Source: a virus
IMG/VR virus record: IMGVR_UViG_3300034102_001666
Location: 1 to 64,000 of that record
Length of the DNA stretch: 64,000 nt
Direction: 5' to 3' (one strand)
Part shown: positions 50,701-58,949 of the stretch, one piece after another
Numbering within the stretch: the first letter of the stretch is position 1
Layout: each line of letters begins with the position of its first letter
Notes under the pieces: generated by a model
Told to the model about the DNA's origin: nothing
The model's database searches: none
What the model saw: the letters and a program-made list of their open reading frames with translations, nothing else
Position numbers and translations under genes: made by a program

Positions 50701-51427
50701 CCAAACTCAAATAAACAATCTTGGTTCGGCCTTATCAAAAGCGCAGGAGCACAATAACAACATGTTCTCAAAGGTTCAGGAACAGCTGAATAGCAACCAA
50801 AACCAAACAGCGTCCATGTTCTCGGCGATCGGAAAACAAATCTCTCAAATGGCGTCCTCTGCTGGGGGAATGTTTGGGGGAGCACTGGGAATGATGTCGG
50901 GAAGCTTAGGCGCGGCAGGTTCGCTGGCTCAAAGTATGGGCCTCGTAATAACCTCGACAACGGGAGGAAAACACGCCCCTGGGTCGTATCATTACGCCGG
51001 ACGAGCTATTGACGTAGCGGGCTCACCTGGCGCGATGCTCGCCTATGCTCAGCGACTGGCCTCTACTTCGGGGGGTAGAATGGCAGAGCTTTACTACACA
51101 CCCTTGGGCTTCAGCATTAAAAACGGTGTGAAGGTTCCGTGGACAATTCCAAACCACATGGATCATGTTCACGTAGCGTACGCTCTCGGGAAGGGGACCC
51201 CTGCGTTCTTCTCCAACCAAAAGGAAGCCGAGTCTTGGGAGAGAAAAATGATGCCACCGTCGGCGAAAGTCACTTCGATCACCTCCAACACGTCTGAAGG
51301 ATTCGGTAGCTCAACGATTCACGCCCCAATAACAATTTATCAACAGCCGAATCAAGACTCAGAGGAACTCGCTTCTTTGGTCGCTATGCGAATTGGAATG
51401 GTTGTTGACGAACTTAGGAATCACTAA
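47795..51427 (+). CDS. Tape measure protein with C-terminal peptidase domain
   Basis: 1210 residues. The N-terminal 200 are coiled coil, and residues about 610-700 and 735-770 contain the hydrophobic helices typical of tape measures (PAFISAVIAGVVPLAIMG). The C-terminal domain (about 1040-1130) has SYHYAGRAIDVAG and HMDHVHVAY, the metal-binding His/Asp pattern of M15/DD-carboxypeptidase-like enzymes. It probably cuts cell-wall peptides during DNA entry. Two 122-bp direct repeats (50243-50364, 50408-50529) duplicate a linker. Confidence 0.82.
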   Translation: MAENKTFTLIGKFDDQITKKLRDLNKEFQKLSKPLSKDNAAASLRDGFKAANSELKTLQNEMKTLNKLQFKFDKSGIQAAREEVQMLGKDLDSVSKKGLPIDKSGLKAAQEDAKILGKILEANALIKVGEGFANALTAGASSAVNILQQGLGFVGKRYSEAVQDQLGDVMARGSLFGSLNKEGMFKQGLAGKEGQALKDASNDMYLQTKNISRSMDSAINEIIRTSTVSSKTIQILSRQLGDNLLPVMLKEKGITDLSIVSREKLNEVMGGENGVGKKLAILYSQIGSVITSPAYAPQAAMGVTQFLGSGTINRQLSVFENNPILVSSLKEGLKKFGNTVEGRIKAASYGFSIAMPEAALEEAKNTIAGGMQSVNDTFLGPSGILTLTADIGKQGEKTLAMMTSSGARDKQIAKYDRRNKEVLEALAKQGRKEAEIQKIEEQQKNNRVRFIKNLDDFYKSADSPIEVIATQFGPLLQSFANMMNSAGNLLIGPVNSIVGALARPLTELQDNFENLGSDIASGKKSLAEALGRGLAETFKALASYFNPEQAGKDVGTGIQKFLSDFMKGFKGGEVNGERYMKIVLDTFKDIILKMLFNNGNALQGVTPLGDALGKVFLLLAAPAFISAVIAGVVPLAIMGFGNMLMGVFAGLAGGALAGVAGIVALVAGFVIFEGPLRMLADWMKDTGAKLSESTNWVASAAGLFLGGLGDILRGLTNFFTGIWDLLVGIFTGNQQLIVQGVKKIFSGIIETLIGAAESVVGLGGIIVGAIGNLFRAIGSKINDIAIDIGGWISDRVPGSSKASPRPASGATPTRAPKAKAAAFGSANPFSGSLGQAINFEMANKPSNSSLVIANSSETIIPSAGKTPEREPKAKAAAFGSANPFSGSLGQAINFEMANKPSNSSLVIANSSETVIPAAGGLGVGSFIETLKEGFGQLTTTMNVNNQVYTENGKQFTEGLFKVSGQVIESQTQINNLGSALSKAQEHNNNMFSKVQEQLNSNQNQTASMFSAIGKQISQMASSAGGMFGGALGMMSGSLGAAGSLAQSMGLVITSTTGGKHAPGSYHYAGRAIDVAGSPGAMLAYAQRLASTSGGRMAELYYTPLGFSIKNGVKVPWTIPNHMDHVHVAYALGKGTPAFFSNQKEAESWERKMMPPSAKVTSITSNTSEGFGSSTIHAPITIYQQPNQDSEELASLVAMRIGMVVDELRNH
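50243..50364 (+). repeat. 122-bp direct repeat in tape measure, copy 1
   Basis: Identical by eye to 50408-50529; period 165 bp, in frame. Confidence 0.9.
50408..50529 (+). repeat. 122-bp direct repeat in tape measure, copy 2
   Basis: Second copy of 50243-50364. Confidence 0.9.
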
Positions 51428-51428
51428 T

Positions 51429-53033
51429 ATGGCAAACAGTTTGATAATTCCTCGCTGTGAAGTTGTTTGGGGAGACGTGAACCTGATGAACTACAACTTC
51501 GACAGCAGCGCAACGGGGCTAACGAACCAGCCACTGGTGTACAATGTGAGGGTGTCTTTACAAGACTCAGGGCAAACCCCGACTGGCTCAATGAGATGGA
51601 ATCCGACTGGCGCCGCATTCAGCGTCTACGAAAAACTACTGGAAACTGCGCTCAACCGCACAATTACGGTTCGGTACTACTACTTGAACGGACGCTCCAT
51701 CACCTTTTCGTTCGTTTGGTCTGGACAGACAGAGGTATACGGGAAGGAAATGTCGCTGGAAGTGAAACTCGCGTCTGAACTCGACGGGCTCGTGAATGCA
51801 AATATAAAGAGTACGGCGCAAGCTAGCGACCAGGGAACGTCGCCTCTTGCAAATTTATCGCAGCTTGACTACACGTTCGGGGTCGAAAAGTATGATCTTG
51901 TGAAAGTCACGAAGCAGATGCAAGAAAGTCTGAAAACAACAAAAGTTCTGTCAAACTACTCAGAGGGGTCCAATTACCTTGACAGTGTGAAAAATCTCGT
52001 TGAGCAAACGGGTGGGCTCGTTATGGCGACGAACATTGTTTCTCCGGGAACTTCTCAAAAACTTTCTGCAAGTTGCGTGGTGCTGGGTCCGTACCTGTCA
52101 GATAAGACCACGGTGGAAGAACTCGCACCGCAGAGCCAGTTCCCCGACCCTACCGTCCGGTATGGGTACTTCCTTGGCCCAGGGATCATAAACACAATTA
52201 CAAAAACGTCTGAGTGGCAGCCCCCTCAAAAGACTCAAACAAGCTTGGAAAGCACGCAAGAAAAAGTTCAACCTGCGCAGCCGGGGACACAGGGGCAACC
52301 TGCGACGACAACTCCTCAAAGCCAGCAAGCAGTTGCGGCTCAACAGTCCCAGAGCAAGAGTGGGGCAGGAAACACGGCCAACTCTCGTGCCAGACCAGGG
52401 GTGCGCCTAAAGGAAAATCAAGACGGGGAGAAGCGAAAACTGGAGATACAGCAAGAGCGCAGTTCCAAGCTAAGTGCGTCTGTTTTTATGTGTCCTGCCC
52501 TTACCGGTGTGAAGCCGAACGATGTCATATTTATTCCAAACTTCAGTGGAACTTTCATAGAAGACTGGATTGTTAATGGCATTGAGTACACTCAGACGGA
52601 TGGCGGAGTGGAAGTTTCCATTCAAGCTAGTCGTCAATATGGCCTCGGGAATCTCATGAATAAGGCACTCGGCGAGACCTGGCTCGGCAAAGCCAAAGAG
52701 AAAAACTTGATTGGAAGCACAGGAACTCTGGAGAGTTGGCACAATTACGCTTGGGGTTCTCTAGGGTTTAACAACCCTGCGCAAACCTACTCCGAGCCAT
52801 CGAGCGGACAAGTTGCACCGAACGCTTCAGGCTCGACCACATCGGCAGTCTCAGACTCCTTTCATCTTTTAGCAAAACTTTTTGGAACTTCTCAGACTTT
52901 AGTGACAGACCGGGGCTTGTACGATTATTTGACAAAGGAGCTGGGCATCAAGTTTGTGAACGGAAGCGGTGTTGTTGATCTACCGTTCGAGAAGGTCAGG
53001 CAGTTGAATCTTCGTCGCATTGGCAAAACGTAG
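51429..53033 (+). CDS. Baseplate hub protein (gpD/gp27-like)
   Basis: 534 residues from ATG 51429, 1 nt after the tape measure stop. The first 130 residues (MANSLIIPRCEVVWGDVNLM, TGAAFSVYEKLLETAL, YYYLNGRSITFSFVW) and a later FIEDWIVNGIEYTQTDGGVE fit the hub family that joins the tube to the spike. A Gln-rich linker lies at about 280-330. The last 80 residues (GTSQTLVTDRGLYDYLTKEL) look helical. The role is inferred from the position after the tape measure and from strand pattern. Confidence 0.6.
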   Translation: MANSLIIPRCEVVWGDVNLMNYNFDSSATGLTNQPLVYNVRVSLQDSGQTPTGSMRWNPTGAAFSVYEKLLETALNRTITVRYYYLNGRSITFSFVWSGQTEVYGKEMSLEVKLASELDGLVNANIKSTAQASDQGTSPLANLSQLDYTFGVEKYDLVKVTKQMQESLKTTKVLSNYSEGSNYLDSVKNLVEQTGGLVMATNIVSPGTSQKLSASCVVLGPYLSDKTTVEELAPQSQFPDPTVRYGYFLGPGIINTITKTSEWQPPQKTQTSLESTQEKVQPAQPGTQGQPATTTPQSQQAVAAQQSQSKSGAGNTANSRARPGVRLKENQDGEKRKLEIQQERSSKLSASVFMCPALTGVKPNDVIFIPNFSGTFIEDWIVNGIEYTQTDGGVEVSIQASRQYGLGNLMNKALGETWLGKAKEKNLIGSTGTLESWHNYAWGSLGFNNPAQTYSEPSSGQVAPNASGSTTSAVSDSFHLLAKLFGTSQTLVTDRGLYDYLTKELGIKFVNGSGVVDLPFEKVRQLNLRRIGKT

Positions 53034-53066
53034 GGGGCAACACTGGAGTTTACTAGTCCAGGGCAA

Positions 53067-53075
53067 GCCTATACT
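53067..53075 (+). promoter_or_regulatory. Early-type promoter (TTTACT...CTATACT)
   Basis: GCCTATACT with TTTACT 15 nt upstream (53049-53054), 58 nt before the ATG at 53134. The gap 53034-53133 has no ORF. Confidence 0.5.
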
Positions 53076-53133
53076 TGTGTTGAACGTGCTGGGCAATAGG
53101 GCTCAGTTTTTCGCGTTCTTTACAAGTAACACA

Positions 53134-54105
53134 ATGGCTGTAACTACATTCAAAATTCTGCCCCAACTCGATGACAAAAACCGCGCAAGGTTAGAGTCAA
53201 AGAGCTACACAAGGGCATACACCGACATTCCAAACAAGGCTCTGCCCGAGTCTTACCGCATTGGATTGTCAACCATCTTTCGTGCGCTAACTGGCGAGGA
53301 TTTCGATCCCGAGGCGTCTACCTTTACTGTGAAGGCTGACCCGAATGGGACATTTCAACGTCTTTACTCTCCCACAATCTTCTCTACGGAGGTAGGTGGC
53401 CTTGTAATTCGTTGGGGTGATCGGGATATTCCCCTTCTGTTGGCTCCTGGCAAGGTCGGAGTGGCTAACGCCCCGAAAGGACTAAAGTTCGCCTTTAAGG
53501 ATGAGCAGATCGGCAAATACACCGAGCCCGTTCTTTCTGTGTCCGTACAAGGAGACGGTACTCTTTACACTCTTCCTATTACAATTCGAAAGAAGGAAAT
53601 TAAGGAAGAACTTCCCGCAGATCTTCTCGAACTCTTGCTCGATGAAAATCCCGAAGCGATTGCTGAAAAGGTTTATGCCGCACCGGATCTCTCCAAGCGT
53701 GGTGAAAACACAGGGGGAGAGCGTCTTGTTGGTCCGTTCGTCAAAGTCGCGAGTCTACCTTTAGGCGAATACACAATCACTTCTTATCGAGTCAAGGAAG
53801 GTGGTGCTTACGGTACCGACTACTTCCTGCAAGCGAAAGTGACTGAGCCATTCGTGGCACCAGTTCGCGTTCAAGTCGAGGGAGAGTGGATAGACCAAGA
53901 AACCGAAGTCTCCGACTGGGTGATTGTCAAGCCGAACTCCGCGATGAAGAAGATTCTTGCTGCTGAGCCCTTGATTACTCCTGACGCTCCCGCAACTCTA
54001 AAGGTTCTTGAGCACTTCGAGTACAACGGCAACGCTGCAGCGAAAGTGACACTGAAGTGTCCGAACTTTGTTCAGAACCCTGAGAGCTTTGCTCTGGACT
54101 TTTGA
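53134..54105 (+). CDS. Putative replication accessory/ssDNA-binding protein
   Basis: 323 residues from ATG 53134. Beta-rich, with several OB-like stretches (FTVKADPNGTFQRLYSP, VQVEGEWIDQETEVSDWVIV) and an ending PESFALDF. No family is recognised. It is the first gene of the replication operon, directly before the SF3 helicase, in front of an early-type promoter. A single-stranded-DNA-binding role is suggested by place, size and the acidic/aromatic C-terminus, which is a common protein-recruiting end in such proteins. This remains inference. Confidence 0.45.
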   Translation: MAVTTFKILPQLDDKNRARLESKSYTRAYTDIPNKALPESYRIGLSTIFRALTGEDFDPEASTFTVKADPNGTFQRLYSPTIFSTEVGGLVIRWGDRDIPLLLAPGKVGVANAPKGLKFAFKDEQIGKYTEPVLSVSVQGDGTLYTLPITIRKKEIKEELPADLLELLLDENPEAIAEKVYAAPDLSKRGENTGGERLVGPFVKVASLPLGEYTITSYRVKEGGAYGTDYFLQAKVTEPFVAPVRVQVEGEWIDQETEVSDWVIVKPNSAMKKILAAEPLITPDAPATLKVLEHFEYNGNAAAKVTLKCPNFVQNPESFALDF

Positions 54106-54144
54106 CCAACAGTTTAAGTCCCTGAGTTAAACTCTTGGGACAAC

Positions 54145-54173
54145 AAGACCCTGGCTTACCGCTGGGGTCTTTT
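54145..54173 (+). terminator. Terminator after the 53134 gene
   Basis: AAGACCC and GGGTCTTTT with a GC-rich loop and a T tail, about 40 nt after the stop. Confidence 0.7.
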
Positions 54174-54182
54174 GCTATACTA
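54174..54182 (+). promoter_or_regulatory. Early-type -10 box (TGCTATACT)
   Basis: TGCTATACT directly after the terminator, 31 nt before the helicase ATG at 54213. Confidence 0.55.
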
Positions 54183-54212
54183 CACCGTCAAACCTAAACA
54201 ACAAGAGGATAC

Positions 54213-56503
54213 ATGGCAGATCCCTTTTCCGGGGGACTCGGAAGTACGAAACAAGAGATTGGAATACTAACCGAAGCAAAAGAGCGAAACAAGGCAGCGT
54301 CCTTCCGGTCGAAGAAAGACGGAGAGGAAAAACAAGAGAAGAAAAAAAGAGCACCCACAAAAGTGTCCGAGCTTTACAACTCAGGCATTACTCTACTGAA
54401 GGCGAGGGGGTTCGTTGTTGAAATTGACGAGTCAGGTGATCACTGTAGGCACCGCATTCTGAAGCCCACGCCACCTGTAATGGTAAGGGGAATTCAGTAC
54501 CCGGCAGACTTCAACCCTTTGCAAGACATATCAGTGTACGACGACTTTGAGAAGATCGAATCCTGTTTTCACCCTGACTTGTGTCCAGACGACGTAAGAA
54601 CTTTCTGGGAACCTTTATTCAAGCCGAAAGCCGGTGACTCAGATCTCGTCTCTTTCACAGAGCGGCTGCTGAAGATGAAGAGAATAAACATGAGCAAGAG
54701 CATTCATGACACGCTAAGTTACGGCCATACGTTTGACCCTGCGGCTCGGTGGGGTGGAGTTCCTGTCTCTAATCCAAGGTCGTGGGTTCCCGACAGAGAC
54801 TGGTTCAACCCTGTTCTGCAAATGGTGACCTTAGCTGACGTTTTCTCAATCTTTCCTGAAGCCGAGAGGGAAATGCTTAGACTAATTATTGGGCGAATTG
54901 GTGTCGGCAGGTCAAATCACTTGCCACCGGGAAAGGACCAGCCTGTAGATCACACTGCTCGTATGGCGGGGGTGATTGTGGGTAAGGATGCTGGATTAGG
55001 AAAGTCGACTCTCTTCAATGGAATGACCGCAGCTTTTTCCAAGTGCGGTTTTGTAACTCACACGTTTAAATCGACTGAGGATCGCTTCGGCCTTAAAGCT
55101 GCTGCTCTTAGTGACATAGCATACAAGGATGATACCTCCTTGGCTTCTCTCAAGAAGTTCCTTGCTTCTGAGGAGACCAAAATTCTGATTACGAATGGGT
55201 TAGCTTGACGGTATAGCCCCCTCTGGTGGAAACACCGGAGAGCAAACTTCCCTAAACGGGGGAACCCCGTGTGTACCACGGGCAATCTACCGTGCTAAAC
55301 AAACCGAAAGGTTTGAAAGCCTAACGACTATCTCGAAAGAGAGTAGAGCCAAGCGGTTCGAAACGGGAAGACTCCCTAAGGGGAGTAAGATATAGTCTGC
55401 TCTGAATGGTAACATTCAGCTGGGTAAGACCCGAGATAACCATAGCGAGGTTGTCTGAACACATGGTATTTCAAGTAGAAGAAAAGTTCGAGAAGGCCGA
55501 GCAAATTTGGCCAAAGACAGTCATATTGGTTAACTCCAATGACTGGAACAGTAAGTTTGCCTACGATCTCGACCCCGGGATCATAGATCGAATTAAGCTC
55601 ATTAGTACATATAGGGAGTACGAGGTAACAAAAAACATCGAGAACACGAAAGGGACAGTGTCAGAGGGGTCTCCCGACCTTCGCCCACGAGCACACATTC
55701 CTTACCTCGCTAATAAGCTAGGTGTGAGTGCTGATGCGTTGTATCTTTGGTGTCTCCGCCTCGCTACCGATAGGTTCTGGGAAATCATTAACGATGTAGC
55801 TGATCCCCGCATCAATCGCCTTCAGGTTGAAGTGCGCTATTGGACCACACGACAAAGGATCCGATTCAAAGCCGATGTCACACAGGCACTCGTTAATGCC
55901 ATGGCGTTCGCTCACTCGGTTCGAACGGGGTCAGACCTTAGCTTCATGCCCGAGCTGACGCCGGACGTTCTCTACGAGTATCTCAGTTCTCTTTACTTTG
56001 TGGGAGTGGACCCGTCGTGCCAACACTTAACTGCGAGCATGAAAAAAGAGTGGGAGAACGCAGGGCGTCCGTCGACACATTACTACCAAGGTTTCCGAGA
56101 GCTAAGGTGGGAATCTGTGAGAAAGGCAATTTCCCTCGCACGAGAGTTTCTGTTCGACGAAACGACGGGTCAGCGGCAAGAGACCAAGGACAAAACAGCT
56201 CTGACGCTAATTCGAGAGATAATGGAAAAGCTGGTGATGAGGGATGGTTTTAAGATTGGTGGCGAGGCGAACTACGTCATTGAAAACTGGAACAATTGTC
56301 GTCACGCTCAAGAGGAACTTGTTTTGGAAGGGGAAAAGCTAGTTGAATCCATGGAAGACATGGACAAACAAAGACTACTTAACCCTAAGACAAATTGCTG
56401 TGACGATTGGCTTCTTGACAAGAACTACTCACCCGATGTTGCTGAAAGGTTCCGAGAATCCGCACGTAAAAAACTCTACGAGGCTAAAGGGGTAAAAGTA
56501 TGA
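54213..56503 (+). CDS. SF3-type replicative helicase/primase, split by a group I intron
   Basis: Two exons (54213-55200 and 55446-56503) give about 681 residues. Walker A is GKDAGLGKSTL (about 252-262), Walker B is LSDIAYKDD (about 295-303), and the sensor segment KILITNG is where the intron sits; the chain resumes SRLSEHMVFQVEEKFEKAEQ and VILVNSNDW. This is the D5/SF3 helicase pattern. The first 230 residues may hold a primase-like part, but no zinc ribbon or toprim motif is visible. It unwinds DNA at the fork. Its stop overlaps the next start. Confidence 0.75.
55201..55445 (+). ncRNA. Group I intron in the helicase gene (td-like)
   Basis: 245 nt, no ORF. P1 is clear: exon GGGU then UA pairs with UAGCCC (55213-55218) in a six-pair helix with the U-G wobble at the splice site. 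The core CTAAACGGGGGAACCCCG and its partner GGGCAATCTACCGTGCTAAA resemble the T4 td intron, followed by P7 strands GCCTAACGACTA (55319-55330) and AAGATATAGTCTG (55387-55399). It differs from the capsid introns. The 3' end after G55445 keeps the frame. Confidence 0.85.
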
Positions 56504-56880
56504 ACATACAAAACTCTGAACAAACCCTCGTGGATTCTTTTACATACGAATGCCAAAAGCAACTTAGGCTCAAGGAGCAACTGGAATCCGAGGGTTTTGT
56601 CTTGGCAGATGACCCCGCAGGGTTGTACGACAAGATTGGAACGGTTCAGGAACTGAGTTGTCTCTGTGAGTTGTACACTCCTCGCCTTCTTGTGAAGACC
56701 TTCATAGAGGGGACAGAGCATCTTGCTTACGCCTTTCACCTTGTGTCACTGTGGCAAATTGTGAAATTCGGCTACTTGGTTCCCGAACCTGGGCAGTACT
56801 TTACGACTCGGTATATCGTCGGTGTTCGCAAAGTGAGCGAGAACTCTTTCGTACCTTCCTTGCGCTTACCTCTGAACTGA
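56500..56880 (+). CDS. Hypothetical protein in the replication operon
   Basis: 126 residues (VDSFTYECQKQLRLKEQLES, ELSCLCELYTPRLLVKTFIE), start overlapping the helicase stop and end overlapping the next start (TGATG). Probably a mixed alpha/beta protein. No family recognised. Confidence 0.55.
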   Translation: MNIQNSEQTLVDSFTYECQKQLRLKEQLESEGFVLADDPAGLYDKIGTVQELSCLCELYTPRLLVKTFIEGTEHLAYAFHLVSLWQIVKFGYLVPEPGQYFTTRYIVGVRKVSENSFVPSLRLPLN

Positions 56881-57332
56881 TGGACGAACTTTTTCAAAAT
56901 CCGAAAGAGTCTCAACCCGACCTACCCACTCCGATAAACTCTCAGGGCGGGTATGGTAATGGGTCGGGTACTTTCGGCTTGAAGAGATCTTTAAGTCGTA
57001 AAGTGAAGTCGCGAGACGACCTCTCTCAGCCCCGAGAGAAGACGTTTTCAGAAGCCAACCCCCTGAGAACAACATCAGGGTCTGAAAACAACGCTGTTGA
57101 CCGCTACTTTGGGTCTTTCAGCATTGAGTCAAAGCGACACGTCTGGGACCTGCTCGGAAAGCACCCTCAGTTCGGCGATGAGGGGAGTTTACGAAAGAAC
57201 CGCATTCGCAATAATACAGCGGAAGTGCTCCCAAACGACCCTTTCCGAAACGTCACAAACGGCGGCTACGTAGTTTACGAACATCCTGAACCAAATGGCA
57301 CAAACTTACAAGGACCCCCACAGCTACCTTAA
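56880..57332 (+). CDS. Hypothetical disordered protein
   Basis: 150 residues from ATG 56880. Most of it is Ser/Pro/Asn/Arg-rich and probably disordered (TPINSQGGYGNGSGTFGLKR), with a short folded-looking segment (DRYFGSFSIESKRHVWDLLG). It overlaps the next gene by 38 nt. Function unknown. Confidence 0.5.
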   Translation: MDELFQNPKESQPDLPTPINSQGGYGNGSGTFGLKRSLSRKVKSRDDLSQPREKTFSEANPLRTTSGSENNAVDRYFGSFSIESKRHVWDLLGKHPQFGDEGSLRKNRIRNNTAEVLPNDPFRNVTNGGYVVYEHPEPNGTNLQGPPQLP

Positions 57333-57795
57333 CGAGAGCCTCGTTAAAAGAGGAAAGTCCGGTCACTACGGAGTTCATCTGAGCCACGTTGCAGTGGTGG
57401 CGGAGTCTGAAGCTGACTACGGCTACCGGGTTTCACCTTCGACCTTCGACCTTCTATCTCCGTTTGAGGGGAACTATAATAATGTTGAGTGGATGGTACT
57501 GCTAGTAACCTTGCGCTCCCAGCTGAACGATAACCAAGGGGCTATAGTTGTCGGACAGACCACTTACCAGTTTCTTCCTGATGGTGGCCACTTGAGCCTT
57601 AATGTCTTTCTCCCTGAGACTAGCGTTGAGACGTTCGACTACGAAATTCTTTCAGCTCAGAGCATACTGAAGGGTGTGGCCAAGTTTGTGGGGAAAATCC
57701 CTACAACAATTCGCTTTAACCTCGGGCTCGTTTTCAAATCTTACGGAACAATGGCTGAGCAAGGCGAAGTCCAGGAAATTGAGTTTAGTTACTAA
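57295..57795 (+). CDS. Hypothetical beta-rich protein
   Basis: 166 residues (VEWMVLLVTLRSQLNDNQGA, HLSLNVFLPETSVETFDYEI, FVGKIPTTIRFNLGLVF). Not recognised. It ends 43 nt before mazG; that gap has no motif I can name. Confidence 0.5.
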   Translation: MAQTYKDPHSYLNESLVKRGKSGHYGVHLSHVAVVAESEADYGYRVSPSTFDLLSPFEGNYNNVEWMVLLVTLRSQLNDNQGAIVVGQTTYQFLPDGGHLSLNVFLPETSVETFDYEILSAQSILKGVAKFVGKIPTTIRFNLGLVFKSYGTMAEQGEVQEIEFSY

Positions 57796-57838
57796 CCCTT
57801 CCCAAACAATCAAACACATTTCAACAAGCTGAAACAAA

Positions 57839-58168
57839 ATGGATCTAAACACTTACCAAGAAAAATCACGAGCCACTGCAGTTTATCCTAATCTAGGGTC
57901 GAATTTCGTGTACCCGACACTGGGATTGAGTGGGGAAACTGGAGAGATAGCGGAGAAAGTTAAGAAGATTATTCGAGACGACCAGGGAGTTATCACGGAT
58001 GAAAAGAGAGACCAAATTGCGAAAGAAGCTGGAGACGTGCTTTGGTATTTGTCGCAACTCGCGACAGAAATTGACTATTCCCTTGAGGATATTGCACAAA
58101 TGAACTTGGACAAGCTAGCCTCTCGAGCCGCACGTGGTGTTCTTTCAGGAAGCGGTGACAATCGCTGA
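57839..58168 (+). CDS. mazG: MazG-like nucleotide pyrophosphohydrolase
   Basis: 109 residues. The metal-binding pattern is GETGEIAEKVKK at about 32-43 and KEAGDVLWYL at about 62-71, the standard four-acid helix bundle of the MazG/all-alpha NTP-PPase family. It hydrolyses (d)NTPs or alarmones and is a frequent cyanophage gene with a proposed role in nucleotide sanitation or ppGpp lowering. Its end overlaps the deaminase by 35 nt. Confidence 0.88.
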   Translation: MDLNTYQEKSRATAVYPNLGSNFVYPTLGLSGETGEIAEKVKKIIRDDQGVITDEKRDQIAKEAGDVLWYLSQLATEIDYSLEDIAQMNLDKLASRAARGVLSGSGDNR

Positions 58169-58643
58169 TTTCACACCGGACATCAACCCTTTTTTGTCTG
58201 TGTGGGACCGAAGATTTATTCGCCGGGCCCAGGAAATTTCCTCCTGGAGTAAAGACCCGAAGCAAAAAGTTGGGTGTGTAATGGTTAAGGACAAAAGGGC
58301 AATCTGCGAGGGATTCAACGGTTTTCCTGAAGGACTGTCTGATGATCTTCACCGCCTAAAAGACTCAGATTACAAGAACAAGGTGATTATTCATGCCGAA
58401 CGGAATGCGATAATCGACGCCACACGCAGGGGATCCACTCTGCTCGGGGCTACAGCCTACATAACTCGCCATCCGTGTTCGCCTTGCGCAAGCATGCTCG
58501 CTCAGGCAGGTGTTAAGAAGATTATCTGCCCAGCACCAGTTCTGTCCGGGTCCAAGTGGTCCGACAGTTTCAAAATTGCAAGCGACCTTCTTTGTGAGGT
58601 TCGTGTTCAAGTTATTTACTTTGACGAAAACCATGAGTTCTGA
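58134..58643 (+). CDS. Deoxycytidylate deaminase
   Basis: 169 residues from GTG 58134. Zinc and catalytic motifs are HAERNAI (about 86-92) and HPCSPCASML (about 109-118), as in dCMP deaminases. It makes dUMP, the ThyX substrate, so it works with thyX and the reductase genes downstream. The N-terminal start lies inside mazG; a GTG one codon later (58137) is equally possible. Confidence 0.85.
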   Translation: MVFFQEAVTIADFTPDINPFLSVWDRRFIRRAQEISSWSKDPKQKVGCVMVKDKRAICEGFNGFPEGLSDDLHRLKDSDYKNKVIIHAERNAIIDATRRGSTLLGATAYITRHPCSPCASMLAQAGVKKIICPAPVLSGSKWSDSFKIASDLLCEVRVQVIYFDENHEF

Positions 58644-58860
58644 TGCCATCTCCCTGACTTTAACCCAAACATTTGAGATGGAGAGGTTTCACAGGGACAT
58701 TGATTCTTGTACTAACCTTGAAGAGCTGAAGGTACTGACTAAGCAGCTCTACACGGCTTGGGTCACTCAGAAAGCAGCTTGCGTTTGGGTAATGCGGCAA
58801 AACCACGAAAGATTGCCTTCCAAAGACCTTTTGGAAGAATATCACAATTCACAAGCGTGA
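58633..58860 (+). CDS. NblA-like small protein
   Basis: 75 residues from ATG 58633, overlapping the deaminase by 11 nt. Layout: SLTLTQTFEMERFHRDIDSC, then LEELKVLTKQLYTAWVTQKA and AACVWVMRQNHERLP. This two-helix pattern (L-x-x-F-x-x-x-x-F near the start, E-L-x-x-x-L-x-x-L-Y in the middle) resembles NblA, the adaptor that directs phycobilisomes to proteolysis, known in some cyanophages. A short related host family of unknown role is an equal alternative. A double hairpin at 58866-58909 ends the unit. Confidence 0.45.
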   Translation: MSSDAISLTLTQTFEMERFHRDIDSCTNLEELKVLTKQLYTAWVTQKAACVWVMRQNHERLPSKDLLEEYHNSQA

Positions 58861-58865
58861 GGGAT

Positions 58866-58909
58866 GGCGGATACCCGCCTAAAAACGCCGGGATACCGGC
58901 TTTGCCTTT
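58866..58909 (+). terminator. Double hairpin terminator
   Basis: GGCGG-ATAC-CCGCC (58866-58879), then GCCGG-GATA-CCGGC (58887-58900) followed by TTTGCCTTT. Confidence 0.65.
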
Positions 58910-58920
58910 CCCCTCAGAGG

Positions 58921-58929
58921 CGCTATACT
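58921..58929 (+). promoter_or_regulatory. Early-type promoter of the sigma factor gene
   Basis: CGCTATACT with TTGCCT (58902-58907) 16 nt upstream; 20 nt before the ATG at 58950. Confidence 0.6.
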
Positions 58930-58949
58930 TATTGTAGTTGAAAAACACC

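Noticed and set aside
53020-53133. Longer start for the 53134 gene
   Set aside because: It would overlap the hub gene and the likely promoter; the sequence before ATG 53134 lacks protein-like character.
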